Source: Streptomyces sp. TRM64462
GTDB lineage: Bacteria > Actinomycetota > Actinomycetes > Streptomycetales > Streptomycetaceae
Length of the DNA stretch: 64,000 nucleotides
Reading direction: 5' to 3'
NCBI RefSeq assembly: GCF_013362995.1
Contig: NZ_JABWDV010000344.1
Location: 22,908-86,907, forward strand
Shown: in pieces, positions 29,464 through 39,000 of the stretch
How the letters are laid out: every line of letters begins with the position of its first letter
Position numbering within the stretch: position 1 is the first letter of the stretch
The notes under the pieces: model-generated
Seen by the model: only the letters and a program-made list of their open reading frames with translations
The model's database searches: none
What the model was told of the DNA's origin: nothing
Made by a program: the position numbers and the translations under genes

Positions 29464-32400
29464 TCGACCGCGAGAAGCGCGACAAGCTGAAAGCCGACCT
29501 GATCAAGCAGGTCAAGGCGGTCGAGACCGACCTCGCGGCGCAGGTCGCGGACGGCGACAAGGTGGCGAAGCCGCTGCGCGACGCGTACAAGAAGGCCGCG
29601 AAGACGGACCCGGGGACGACGCCGGAGTGGGCCGAGTGGGTGGAACCCCGCCTGGCCGGCCTGCCGGACGACCGGGCGGAGCGGGCCCGGGTGGCGGGCC
29701 GGCTGCGCGGGGAGTACGACCGGGCATTCGAGCTGGAGCGTACGGCGGCGACATGGAGCGCGTGGCTGGGTGAGCGGGTCACGCAGGTCGCGGTGGCGTG
29801 GGTGCTGGGCACCGTGTTCGTGCGCTTCTGCGAGGACAACCGCCTGATCCCGGAGCCGTACCTGACGAGCCCGGAGCCGGAGCGGCGGGACCTGGCGGAG
29901 GCGCGGTACGCGCAGTACGTCGAGCAGGAGTCGGACCCGACGTACCGCGGCTGGCTGGAGCGCGCCTTCGACGAACTGGGCGCGGGTGACGCGGGCAAGC
30001 TGCTGTTCAGCCGCCGCCACAACCCGCTGTACCAGATCCCGCTCTCGCACGACGGCGCGCGGGCTCTGGTGGAGTTCTGGCGCGAGCGGGACGAGGCGGA
30101 CGTCCTGGTCCACGACTTCACGGACCCGCTGAACGAGGACGGCACGGAGGGCTGGGACACCCGCTTCCTGGGCGACCTGTACCAGGACCTGTCTGAGGCG
30201 GCGCGGAAGACGTACGCGCTGCTGCAGACCCCGGAGTTCGTGGAGGACTTCATCCTCCAGCGGACGATGGACCCGGTGGTGCGGGAGCTGGGCGGCCGGG
30301 TCGCCGGGCTGAAGATGATCGACCCGACGTGCGGCTCGGGCCACTTCGTGCTGGGCGCCTTCCGCCGGATGCTGAAGGCCCTGGAGGCGCGCGGCCTGGG
30401 CCACGACCCGCACGAGCGCGTACGGCTCGCGCTGAAGGCGGTGCACGGCGTCGACCTGAACCCGTTCGCGGTGGCCATCGCTCGGTTCCGGCTGCTGATG
30501 GCCGCGATGGCGGCGGCGAACATCCGCACGCTGCGGGACGCAGCCCGGTACGACTGGCCGGTGCAGCTCGCGGTGGGCGACTCCCTGATCAAGGCCCGCC
30601 AGCTGGAGTTCGGCGTACGCGGCACGAGCGGCCAGGGCGAGCTGGAGTTCACGGCGGAACAGCGGGACGAGCTGGCGGAGTTCTCGTACGCGACGGAGGA
30701 CATCCACGAGGAGCAGTTCAAGGGCATCCTGGACCAGGGCCGGTACGACGTGGTGGTGGGGAACCCGCCGTACATCACGGTCAAGGACAAGAAGCTGAAC
30801 GCGCTGTACCGGGACCTTTACAAGTCCTGCTCGGGGACTTATGCCCTGTCGGTGCCCTTTGCTGAGCGGTTCTTCCAGCTCGCGAAGACGGGGGAGCCTG
30901 ATGGGCGCGGATATGGGATGGTCGGCCAGATCACGGCGAACTCCTTCATGAAGCGCGAGTTCGGCACGAAGCTGATCGAGGAATACTTCGCCCACAAAGT
31001 TGAACTCACTGAGGTCATCGACACCTCGGGTGCCTACATCCCCGGCCACGGCACACCCACCATTATTCTAGTTGGCCGTCGCCGCAGCGGAAATTCACGT
31101 ACGGAGACTATTCGCACAGTACGAAGCATTCAGGGGGAGCCAACGGTTCCCTCCCGCGCAGAGGAAGGACTCGTCTGGAGTTCCATCAGGGACGTCATCG
31201 ATCAGCCTGGCAAAGTAACTCCCTGGGTCTCATGTGGCGACCTCGAGCGAAAGCGCTATTTTCATCGCCAGCCCTGGATGCTAAGTGATGGCGGCCTGGA
31301 GATGGTAGAGAGCCTCGAGCGGGCAAGCTCTGGGCGGTTGAAGGGTGCAATTCAACCGCCCATCGGCCGAGCTGTCCGGGTAGGAGCTGACGAGGCGTAC
31401 CTTCGCCCCTTGCGGGCAACGTACCGGACCGCAGCGGATCGCCGCGGCCTCCGACCGTTCATGACCGGCGAGGTGGTAAGGGATTGGCGCGCTGAGCCCA
31501 ATGAGGCCATCTGGTTTCCATACGCCGCCGCGTTCGACGTTACCGAGCTCATAAGAGAGCTATGGCCAATGCGACGACTCCTTGAAGTGCGGGGCACTTT
31601 CCAGGGAGACATGGAGGCAGCGGGACTCAAGTGGTGGGATTACATGCAGTACACGCCCTCAGCCTACAGCTCACCGCTTTCGATCACCTTCCCCTTCGTA
31701 TCCACTCAAAATCACTTCGCCCTCGATCGAGGCAACAAGGTATTCAACCGCCATGCCCCGGTAATCAAATTGCGCGACGAGGCAAACGAAGCGGAGCATT
31801 TGAGACTGATAGGGCTCTTGAATAGTTCAACCGCATGCTTCTGGCTGAAGCAAGTAAGCCAATCAAAGGGAAATGGCGGAATTGGCGGTGGGATCTCGGA
31901 TGAGCTATGGGAACACCGATTTGAGTTCACCGGGTCCAACATAGAGAAGTTTCCCCTTCCTAGCGACTATCCCGCAGACCTTAGTGCGTCCATGAACACC
32001 CTCGCAGAACGGCTCACCCTCGCCGCCAATAATCCACTCAGCGTCGAAACGCAGTCCGTACCCACCGTAACCACGCAGCAAGCAGCCTGCGGCGAGTGGC
32101 ACTCCATTCGGTCCCAGATGATCGCGCTGCAGGAGGAGCTGGATTGGCAGGTGTACTCGCTGTACAACCTGCACTCCGAGGATCTCCGGGCCCCCGAGGA
32201 GGAAGTGCCCGGGCTGGAACTCGGCCAGCGGGCGTTCGAGATCGTGCTTGCGCGACGCGTCGCGGCTGGTGAGGCATCCGGCGAGTGGTTCAAGCGGCAC
32301 GGGTCGAAGCCCATCACCGAACTGCCCGAGCACTGGTCGGATGCCTACAAGGCTGTCGTCCAGAAGCGCATCCACGCGATCGAGACCAGCCGCGCCATCG

Positions 32401-33236
32401 GCATGATCGAGCGGCCCGAGTACAAGCGTCGCTGGGCGACCGAAGGCTGGGACGCGCTCCAGGAGAAGGCCCTGCGCTCCTGGCTGCTCGACCGGATCGA
32501 GAAGCGTGAGCACTGGTACGACGAGAACGGCCAGCCGGCCATCCTCACGCGCGCCCAGCTCACCGACGTGCTCTCCCGCGACGAGGACTTCGTCTCCGTC
32601 GCCGAGATCTACCGACCCCGCGAGGAACTCGCGGACGTCGTCGTCGAACTCCTCAAGGACGAGCACGTCCCCTTCCTCGCCGCGCTCCGCTACAAGCCCA
32701 CCGCCCTGAAGAAGCGGGCCGACTGGGAGCACGTCTGGGACCTCCAGCGCAAGGAGGACGCCGCCACGGACGAGGACGAGAAGCGGAAGATCCGCGACAG
32801 CATCCCCGTCCCACCGAAGTACACCTCTGCCGACTTCCTCAAGCCCTCCTACTGGCGCGCCCGAGGCAAGCTCGACGTGCCCAAGGAGCGGTTCATCTCG
32901 TACGCCACCGGCGCGATCACCGGTACGCCCGACCTGTTCGGCTGGGCCGGCTGGGATCACCGGGAGCAGGCGCAGGCACTCGCCGCCTACTTCACCAACC
33001 ACGGCGACCTGTCCACCGAGGAGATCACCCCGCTCCTCGCGGGGCTCCTTGAGCTGCAGCCTTGGCTCAATCAGTGGCACAACGAGTTCGACGTCAACTA
33101 CAGCGGCTCCCCCGCCGCCTTCTTCGAGGGCTACCGCGCCACCCAGCAGGGTGAGCACGGCCTGACCGACGACGACCTCCGCAACTGGCGTCCCCCGGCC
33201 ACCGCCCGCCGAGGCCGACGAGCAGCCGCGAGCTGA
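29460..33236 (+). CDS. pglX: BREX type 2 DNA methyltransferase PglX
   Basis: Adenine-specific DNA methyltransferase of 1258 aa that sets BREX specificity. SAM motif I is DPTCGSGHF (residues 288-296) and catalytic motif IV is NPPY (435-438). The start is GTG 29460, overlapping the pglW stop (GTGA). The N-terminal and C-terminal thirds have ordinary high-GC codon use. From about base 30840 to 32110 (residues about 460-880, where the target recognition region lies) GC drops; for example 31801-31860 has 29 G/C of 60. Rare codons ATA, AGA, CTA, TTG and GTA also appear there. This is mosaic structure, consistent with exchange of the recognition domain. I see no long G-tract like the one that makes the S. 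coelicolor pglX phase-variable. Confidence 0.95.
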   Translation: MIDREKRDKLKADLIKQVKAVETDLAAQVADGDKVAKPLRDAYKKAAKTDPGTTPEWAEWVEPRLAGLPDDRAERARVAGRLRGEYDRAFELERTAATWSAWLGERVTQVAVAWVLGTVFVRFCEDNRLIPEPYLTSPEPERRDLAEARYAQYVEQESDPTYRGWLERAFDELGAGDAGKLLFSRRHNPLYQIPLSHDGARALVEFWRERDEADVLVHDFTDPLNEDGTEGWDTRFLGDLYQDLSEAARKTYALLQTPEFVEDFILQRTMDPVVRELGGRVAGLKMIDPTCGSGHFVLGAFRRMLKALEARGLGHDPHERVRLALKAVHGVDLNPFAVAIARFRLLMAAMAAANIRTLRDAARYDWPVQLAVGDSLIKARQLEFGVRGTSGQGELEFTAEQRDELAEFSYATEDIHEEQFKGILDQGRYDVVVGNPPYITVKDKKLNALYRDLYKSCSGTYALSVPFAERFFQLAKTGEPDGRGYGMVGQITANSFMKREFGTKLIEEYFAHKVELTEVIDTSGAYIPGHGTPTIILVGRRRSGNSRTETIRTVRSIQGEPTVPSRAEEGLVWSSIRDVIDQPGKVTPWVSCGDLERKRYFHRQPWMLSDGGLEMVESLERASSGRLKGAIQPPIGRAVRVGADEAYLRPLRATYRTAADRRGLRPFMTGEVVRDWRAEPNEAIWFPYAAAFDVTELIRELWPMRRLLEVRGTFQGDMEAAGLKWWDYMQYTPSAYSSPLSITFPFVSTQNHFALDRGNKVFNRHAPVIKLRDEANEAEHLRLIGLLNSSTACFWLKQVSQSKGNGGIGGGISDELWEHRFEFTGSNIEKFPLPSDYPADLSASMNTLAERLTLAANNPLSVETQSVPTVTTQQAACGEWHSIRSQMIALQEELDWQVYSLYNLHSEDLRAPEEEVPGLELGQRAFEIVLARRVAAGEASGEWFKRHGSKPITELPEHWSDAYKAVVQKRIHAIETSRAIGMIERPEYKRRWATEGWDALQEKALRSWLLDRIEKREHWYDENGQPAILTRAQLTDVLSRDEDFVSVAEIYRPREELADVVVELLKDEHVPFLAALRYKPTALKKRADWEHVWDLQRKEDAATDEDEKRKIRDSIPVPPKYTSADFLKPSYWRARGKLDVPKERFISYATGAITGTPDLFGWAGWDHREQAQALAAYFTNHGDLSTEEITPLLAGLLELQPWLNQWHNEFDVNYSGSPAAFFEGYRATQQGEHGLTDDDLRNWRPPATARRGRRAAAS

Positions 33237-33240
33237 CGAT

Positions 33241-33279
33241 CGGGGGTAGCTCCTTGCTTGCGGCGAGGAGCTACCCCCG
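33241..33279. terminator. Bidirectional hairpin terminator between pglX and the Uma2 gene
   Basis: A perfect 14-bp stem (CGGGGGTAGCTCCT with AGGAGCTACCCCCG) and an 11-base loop. It fills the space between the convergent stop codons of pglX (ends 33236) and the minus-strand Uma2 gene (ends 33280), so it can serve both. Confidence 0.85.
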
Positions 33280-33873
33280 TCACTTGCCCGGGTTCGCGGC
33301 GTACAGAGTGAGGTCCGAAGTGGGCAGTTCACCTCCGAGATCCTCGGGAAGAGGTACGTCCTCGCCGTACTTCCCGTGGACGACGTTCTTGTATTCGACC
33401 CCTCCAGGGCCTGTGAACAGCGACCACGTGCCCGTGCGCGGATCGATCTGGAGCAGTCGGGCGACGCCCGCGGCCGCGTACCAGGCGAGCTTCTCACTCG
33501 TCCCCCTCTGTCGGTCATTCGGCGAGAGGACCTCGACGGCCAGCACCACATCACGCGGTTCCAGCAGCCACCCCTCCGCTTCCATGAAGGTGAGAGGGCC
33601 GACGGTCAGATCCGGAGTCGTGTAGTCGTCCGGGTCGTCAGCCATGGCGACGGAGACGTTCTCGTACGCCTCGTACACGGGAGCGAGGCCCGGGCGCATG
33701 GCATCGCGTAGGTCGATCACGACGCCCGCGTGCTTGCCACACGGGGTCGGGGAAATCACGAGTGTTCCGCTGATGATCTCCACACCCGTCCCGGTGGCCT
33801 GCTTGAGCTGCTCGGCGGCTTTGCCCAGGTGTCCTCGGCGGATGGGGATGGGGTGACGGGCAGAGTTGCGCAA
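33280..33873 (-). CDS. Uma2-family (DUF820) restriction-endonuclease-like protein
   Basis: A 197-aa protein with the PD-(D/E)XK-type Uma2 fold. Visible landmarks are GVEIISGTLVISPTPCGKHAGVV (substrate-side beta strands with His), YTTPDLTVGP (acidic residue) and DVVLAVEVLSPNDR (the conserved E-V-x-S segment), followed by EKLAWYAAAGVARLLQIDP. The start is TTG 33873, with GAGGAG 5-6 bases upstream. The biological target of Uma2 proteins is poorly known; they are abundant in Streptomyces and often found by mobile DNA. Here it sits inside the BREX locus on the opposite strand, so a defence-related or selfish role is possible. Confidence 0.85.
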   Translation of the reverse strand: MRNSARHPIPIRRGHLGKAAEQLKQATGTGVEIISGTLVISPTPCGKHAGVVIDLRDAMRPGLAPVYEAYENVSVAMADDPDDYTTPDLTVGPLTFMEAEGWLLEPRDVVLAVEVLSPNDRQRGTSEKLAWYAAAGVARLLQIDPRTGTWSLFTGPGGVEYKNVVHGKYGEDVPLPEDLGGELPTSDLTLYAANPGK

Positions 33874-33923
33874 CGGGGCTCCTCGTTGTTCGTGGGGAAG
33901 GAACAGGCAGCGACGCGTCTCAT

Positions 33924-34564
33924 TCAGCTACCGGGGGCGCACTCCGGCTCCGGAAGCCGTCCCCGCACCGCCAGCGGCTCCCCCGCCGGCATGCGCAGCG
34001 ACGGCCCCTCGTCCAGGCCGAGCACGACCGCAAGGCCGCCAGTCGCCTGCCGTTCCGATCGCACGCTGCGGACGGCGTGCCACGCGCCCCACATCCGTAC
34101 GGCCTGTCCGGGCTGGACCGCGATCGCCGCGATCTCCCGAGTCGTGGGCGCCGGGACGAGCCCCGGGGCTTTGAGCTCGGACCACACCGTCTTGCCGATG
34201 CCGCCGAGGCGCTCGCTCACGCCCAGCGGTAGCTGAGTGCCTCCACCAACCACAGTCCCCGGCCTTCCGTTTCGTCCCAGGCCGGGTGCCTGACCTTCGG
34301 TTGCCCCGTACCCGCGTTGCTCACCTCCACGCGCAGCAGCCCATCCGCCTCCGAGTACCCGATGCGTACGCCGACCTGGCGGTCGCTGGGCACCGGTACG
34401 CCCAGGGCGTTGGTGAACAGCTCCGACAGCACCAACTCCGCGGTGTGCAACAGCTCGTCGCCTGCGCTCCAGCCCACGAGCACCGCATGCAGTGCCGACC
34501 GTGCTCTGGGAACGCTGCGGGGTCGGCGGGTCAGACGGAACGCGGTTTTGATGCATGTGGTCAC
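33924..34564 (-). pseudogene. HATPase_c (anti-sigma-factor-like) ATP-binding protein, frameshifted
   Basis: The first 115 codons give an ATP-binding module of the anti-sigma/histidine-kinase type: N-box ELVLSELFTNAL, then VEVSNAGTGQPKVR and ETEGRGLWLVEALSYRW. The frame then hits a stop at 34217. One base over, the expected continuation runs on as GVSERLGGIGKTVWSELKAPGLV and about 80 more residues to a stop at 33924. One additional G in the GGG run next to 34217 would restore a protein of about 213 aa. The start is GTG 34564 with AGGGG upstream. It is divergent from the HTH gene. This is either a real lesion or a homopolymer error; such ATPases normally accompany DUF5753/DUF397 pairs (whiJ-type loci). 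Confidence 0.75.
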
Positions 34565-34668
34565 AGCAGCCCCTTGAGGGTTGATGGCTGTTCGATCAAG
34601 TCCCCGTGTGTGCCGAGTGGTTGTCCCGACACAACGAGAGTGCCCGCGCGACGACCACTAATGCAACG

Positions 34669-34697
34669 TTGAATGAGATTCTGGCGCTCAATTCACC
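34669..34697. promoter_or_regulatory. Inverted repeat, possible operator of the HTH-DUF5753 gene
   Basis: TTGAATGAG and CTCAATTCA form an imperfect inverted repeat (one extra T in the right arm) around a 9-base centre, in an unusually AT-rich patch about 55 bases before the HTH start. The TTGAAT could also serve as a -35 element. It lies in the divergent spacer between the HATPase-like gene and the HTH gene. Confidence 0.35.
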
Positions 34698-34749
34698 AGA
34701 TCGAGTGGATCCGCCCCAACAAACGCCAGGCTCTGGTAAGGAGTTACCT

Positions 34750-35622
34750 ATGCCAAACGTTCAGCCCTCCACGGTCCTCGGTCGACAACTCGGCGATGAG
34801 CTCCGGCGATCCCGCGAAGCAGCCGGCCTCACCACGGCGGCGGCCGCCGAGATCCTGGACTGCACGAAGGGGAAGATCAGCCGCATGGAGAACGGTCATG
34901 TACCGGTTCGCACTCCGGACCTCGTGGCCCTCATGCAGGCGTACGGCGTCTCGGACCCGGCCACACAGGAGCGACTGGCCTCCCTCGCTCGCCGGGCGAA
35001 CCGGCGCCGACGTGAAGGATGGTGGCACGAGCATGCGGCGGTCCTCAGCGATGCCTATCGCGATCAGATCGAGATGGAGTCCATCTGTCAGAGCATCCGC
35101 ACTTATCAGGTGCAACTGATTCCGGGCCTACTCCAGACTCCGGAGTACGGGCGGGCCGTTACCGTGGCATCGCGAGCATGGAAGACCGCTGAAGAGATCG
35201 AGCGGTTCGTTCAAGTACGGCTGGCCCGACAAGAGCGACTGACCGGGGATGATCCGATCGACTACTGGGCGGTACTCGGAGAGGGCGCCCTGCGCCAACA
35301 GGTGGGCGGTCCCGACATCATGTCTGCCCAACTGGATCATCTGCTCGCGGTGGCGGAACGTCCCAATGTCACCATCCAGATACTGCCGTTCTCACGCGGC
35401 ACCTACTCCGGCATGTTCGGCCCGTACTTGCTGCTCAGCTTCCCCCAACTCGCCTCGCTCGACCTCGTCCTCACCGAGACCCCCACGGGCAGCATCTGGA
35501 TGGAGCGCGAACAGGAGGTGGCCCGTTATCGGGAGTTGTTCGATGACGCGCGCATGGCAGCATTGCCTCCAGCGGAGTCACTTGCGCTGATCCAGCGCAT
35601 TGCCAAGGAGCACAGACGATGA
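34750..35622 (+). CDS. XRE-type helix-turn-helix regulator with DUF5753 domain
   Basis: A 290-aa regulator. The N-terminal HTH (about 10-65: LGDELRRSREAAGLTTAAAAEILDCTKGKISRMENG) is followed by the DUF5753 domain (about 95-285: YQVQLIPGLLQTPEYGRAV, then HLLAVAERPNVTIQILPFSRG and YRELFDDARMAALPPAESL). ATG 34750 is chosen for its AAGGAG site 6-7 bases upstream. The stop overlaps the DUF397 gene by 4 bp (ATGA). These pairs are numerous in Streptomyces, where some (whiJ-type loci) affect development; the direct target is unknown. The lower local GC suggests the cassette arrived separately from BREX. Confidence 0.9.
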   Translation: MPNVQPSTVLGRQLGDELRRSREAAGLTTAAAAEILDCTKGKISRMENGHVPVRTPDLVALMQAYGVSDPATQERLASLARRANRRRREGWWHEHAAVLSDAYRDQIEMESICQSIRTYQVQLIPGLLQTPEYGRAVTVASRAWKTAEEIERFVQVRLARQERLTGDDPIDYWAVLGEGALRQQVGGPDIMSAQLDHLLAVAERPNVTIQILPFSRGTYSGMFGPYLLLSFPQLASLDLVLTETPTGSIWMEREQEVARYRELFDDARMAALPPAESLALIQRIAKEHRR

Positions 35623-35822
35623 AGCAGGCCCACACCCTCCCAGCCGACCTCACCGGCGCAGCTTGGCGCGTCAGCAGCTACAGCGGCGGGCAGGGTGATT
35701 GCGTCGAGGTCGCCGACAACATCCCCCACATCATCCCCGTCCGCGACAGCAAGCGCCCCGCCGGCCCCGTGATCAGCTTCGGGCGCCGCGCCTGGCAGGC
35801 GTTCGTCTCGCAGCTGGGCTGA
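35619..35822 (+). CDS. DUF397 domain small protein
   Basis: A 67-aa protein with the characteristic DUF397 sequence: LTGAAWRVSSYSGGQGDCVEVAD, then VPVRDSK-type PVRDSKRPAGPVISFGRRAWQAFV. It is translationally coupled to the DUF5753 regulator (ATGA overlap). DUF397 proteins accompany DUF5753 regulators and are thought to bind or antagonise them; the biochemical role is not established. Confidence 0.92.
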   Translation: MKQAHTLPADLTGAAWRVSSYSGGQGDCVEVADNIPHIIPVRDSKRPAGPVISFGRRAWQAFVSQLG

Positions 35823-36044
35823 CGGCGAGCCCGTCGTCCGGGCCAGGTCGGGCGCCCGTCGATTTCGTACACCAAGTTAGGATCGGGGATGCCCTGCGGC
35901 CTGCCCAGGCTGCGGCGCTCCACCGGCAGGCACTCACCGGGATCGCCCGCGCACCGCGCGTGACGGCGCCCCAGCCTACCCTGCCGCTGGTCGCGCACAT
36001 GCCCCATCCGTACGACGCCGGACAACAGGAGACGCGAGACAGAC

Positions 36045-39000
36045 ATGGCCTTGACCGCCAACGCCGCCGCCTCGGCCCCGCTGCTTCGCGATGTGATCAA
36101 CATCAAGACGTCGATCTCCACCTCCGACTTCGTGCTGAAGCTCGCCGAGGCGGTCACCGAAGAGGGCACCGCGCGTGCTCTGCGCGACTACGTCGTCACC
36201 GAACGCCTGCTGGAGAACTTCGACGAGGCCCTCGGGCTGATCAAGGCGGCCCTCGACGGGCACACGTCGAAGGCCGCCTACCTGCACGGGTCCTTCGGTT
36301 CCGGTAAGTCGCACTTCATGGCGGTCCTCCACGCCCTCCTGCGCGGTGACCGGGCAGCCCTCTCCCGCCACGAGTTCGACCCGGTCCTGGCCAAGCACGA
36401 GTGGCTCGGCAGCGAGGGCAAGAAGTTCCTGCTCGTCCCGTACCACATGCTCGGTGCCAAGTCCCTGGAGCAGCGGGTTCTCGGCGGTTACGTCAGCCAC
36501 GTCAAGGCACTCCACCCTGAAGCGCCCACGCCGCAGGTCTACCGGACCGACGCCCTCTTCGACGACATCCGCGCGCTTCGGGAGCGCATGGGTGACGAAG
36601 CCTTCATCAGTGGGCTCAGCGGGTCCGAGACCGAGGCGGGCGATGCCGAGGACGACGAGTGGGGCGAAGCCTTCGCCTGGACCCCCGAGCTCCTCAAGAC
36701 CGCCCTCGCCGCCGAGGAGCTGCACGGTGACGAGGATCCGGATGATGACGAGGAGCCTCTGAACCTCGTCAACCCGTCCACCCCCGCCGAACTGCGCGCC
36801 AAACTGGTGCATGACGCGGCCACCACCTGGTTCCCCGGGTTCGCCAAGAACGCCGCCGAGGACGAGCACGGCTTCATCTCCCTCGACGCCGGCCTGGGCG
36901 TGATCGCCCGGCACGCGAAGTCGCTCGGCTACGACGGGCTGATCCTCTTCATGGACGAGCTGATCCTGTGGCTCGCCAACCGCATCCATGACGAGAAGTT
37001 CGTCTCCCGCGAGGCCGACAAGATCACCAATTTTGTCGAGGGCGCCGACTCCCGGCGGGCCATTCCGATCGTGTCGTTCATCGCCCGCCAGCGCGACCTG
37101 CGCGAGCTGGTCGGTGAGGAGACCTCCGGCGCCGCCGAGACCGCGATCCAGGACAGCCTCAACCTTGCCTCCGGCCGCTTCGACAAGATCACGCTGGAGG
37201 ACCGCAACCTCCCGCAGATCGCCCACGCCCGGCTGCTCAAGCCCAAGGACGCCGAGGCGGCCGCCAAGCTCGACGCCGCCTTCGTCCGGATCAAGCGCGT
37301 CGGGCCGCAGGTCTGGGACACCCTGCTCGGCTCGGACGAGGGGACCACCGGTGCGGACGAGGAGTCGTTCCGGCTGACGTATCCCTTCTCCCCTGCCTTC
37401 ATGGACACCCTGGTCCACATCTCCTCGGCCCTGCAGCGCTCCCGCACCGGTCTGAAGCTGATGGGACAGCTGCTGGCGGACCGCAGGGACGAGCTCACCC
37501 TCAACGACCTTGTGCCGCTCGGCGACCTCTACCCAGTGATCGCGGACGGCGGCGACAAGCCGTTCGTGGACAAGCTGAAGGTCGAGTTCCAGGCCGCCGA
37601 CAAGCTGTACCGCACCAAGCTGCGCCCGCACCTTCTCGCGACGTACGACCTCACCGAGGAGGACGTCGAGCGCTACCGGCACCGCCGTGACACGATCACC
37701 GATCCCCAGCTCGCCGGGCGGTGCAAGGGCTTCATCGGTGACAACCGACTCCTGTGCACCCTGCTGCTGTCGGCGCTCGCCCCCGGCGTCCCCGCGCTGC
37801 GCGATCTGACCATCCGGCGGCTCGGGGCACTCAACCACGGTTCCGTGGTCTCCCCCATCCCGGGCGCCGAGGTCGGTCTGATCAAGGCGAAGGTCGCCGA
37901 GTGGGCCTCCCGCTTCGCCGAGATCAAGCCCACCGGCACCGACACCAACCCCGGCGTACGCCTTGAGCTGACCGGCATCGACGTCGACTCCGTCATCGCC
38001 AACGCCAAGGTCAACGACAACCCCGCCAACCGCCGGTCCCTCGCCAAGCGCCTGCTCGCCGAGGAGCTGCGGCTGAACCGCCAGGACCAGCTCGGCTCCG
38101 ACGAGCTGCGGCTGGTCTGGCGCGGCACGCACCGCACCGCCGAGGTGGTCTTCGGCAACATCGCGGACCCCGACACGATGCCCGACCACGACTTCGCCCC
38201 CAGCACGGACGGGCAGTGGCGGCTGGTCATCGACCTGCCGTACGGCGAGGGCTCGTACGGCCCCCGCGAAAACGTCAACCGGATGGAGCGGCTGCGGGAG
38301 CGGCCCGGTGTGGCGCCGCAGACCGTGGCGTGGATCCCGACGCATCTGTCGGCCGCCCGCTACCAGGACTTCCGGCGCCTCGTCACCATCGACTACGCGC
38401 TCGCCGACCAGCGCCGCTTCGACACCCAGTACGCCCAGCACCTCAACGCCGACAACCGGGCCCGCGCCAAGGCCCTGCTCGAAGGGCAGCGCGAGCAGCT
38501 CACCAAGACGGTGAAGGCCGCGTTCAAGCAGGCGTACGGCTGCGCCGCGAAGCAGCCCGCCGATGTCGACGTGTCCTTCCAGGACCACTTCGCGTCCCTG
38601 CGCGACGTGCCGGACCTGAAGGTCTCCGTCGGCCAGACCCTCGGTGAGGCCGCCCGGCACATCGCCTCGAAGCTGCTCGCCCAACAGTTCCCCGCGCACC
38701 CGGACCTCGACCCCGACAACACCGGCCTGCCGTACAAGAGCGGTGACGTCCGGACCGTGTTCGGCCACATCCGGACCGCCGCGGAGGCCGGGGACCGGCA
38801 GGCCGAGATCCCGGCCAAGGACCGTGACGCCATGCGGCGCCTGGCCGAGCCGCTTCAGCTGGGGCAGATGAAGGAGGCGTACTTCCGGCTGTCGACCCGC
38901 TGGGTGGAGCACTTCGCGCTGTACGCCCGCACAGACGGCGGCCCCGGCGGGCCGACCGTCGTCCAGCTCACGGACTGGATCGACAAGCCCACCCCCATGG

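Noticed and set aside
29460..33236. Phase-variable homopolymer in pglX as in S. coelicolor
   Set aside because: No long G- or C-tract is visible in this pglX, so slippage-based phase variation is not supported here.
36000..38912. Long minus-strand frame opposite pglY (978 codons)
   Set aside because: Antisense shadow of pglY with no domain or ribosome-binding site.
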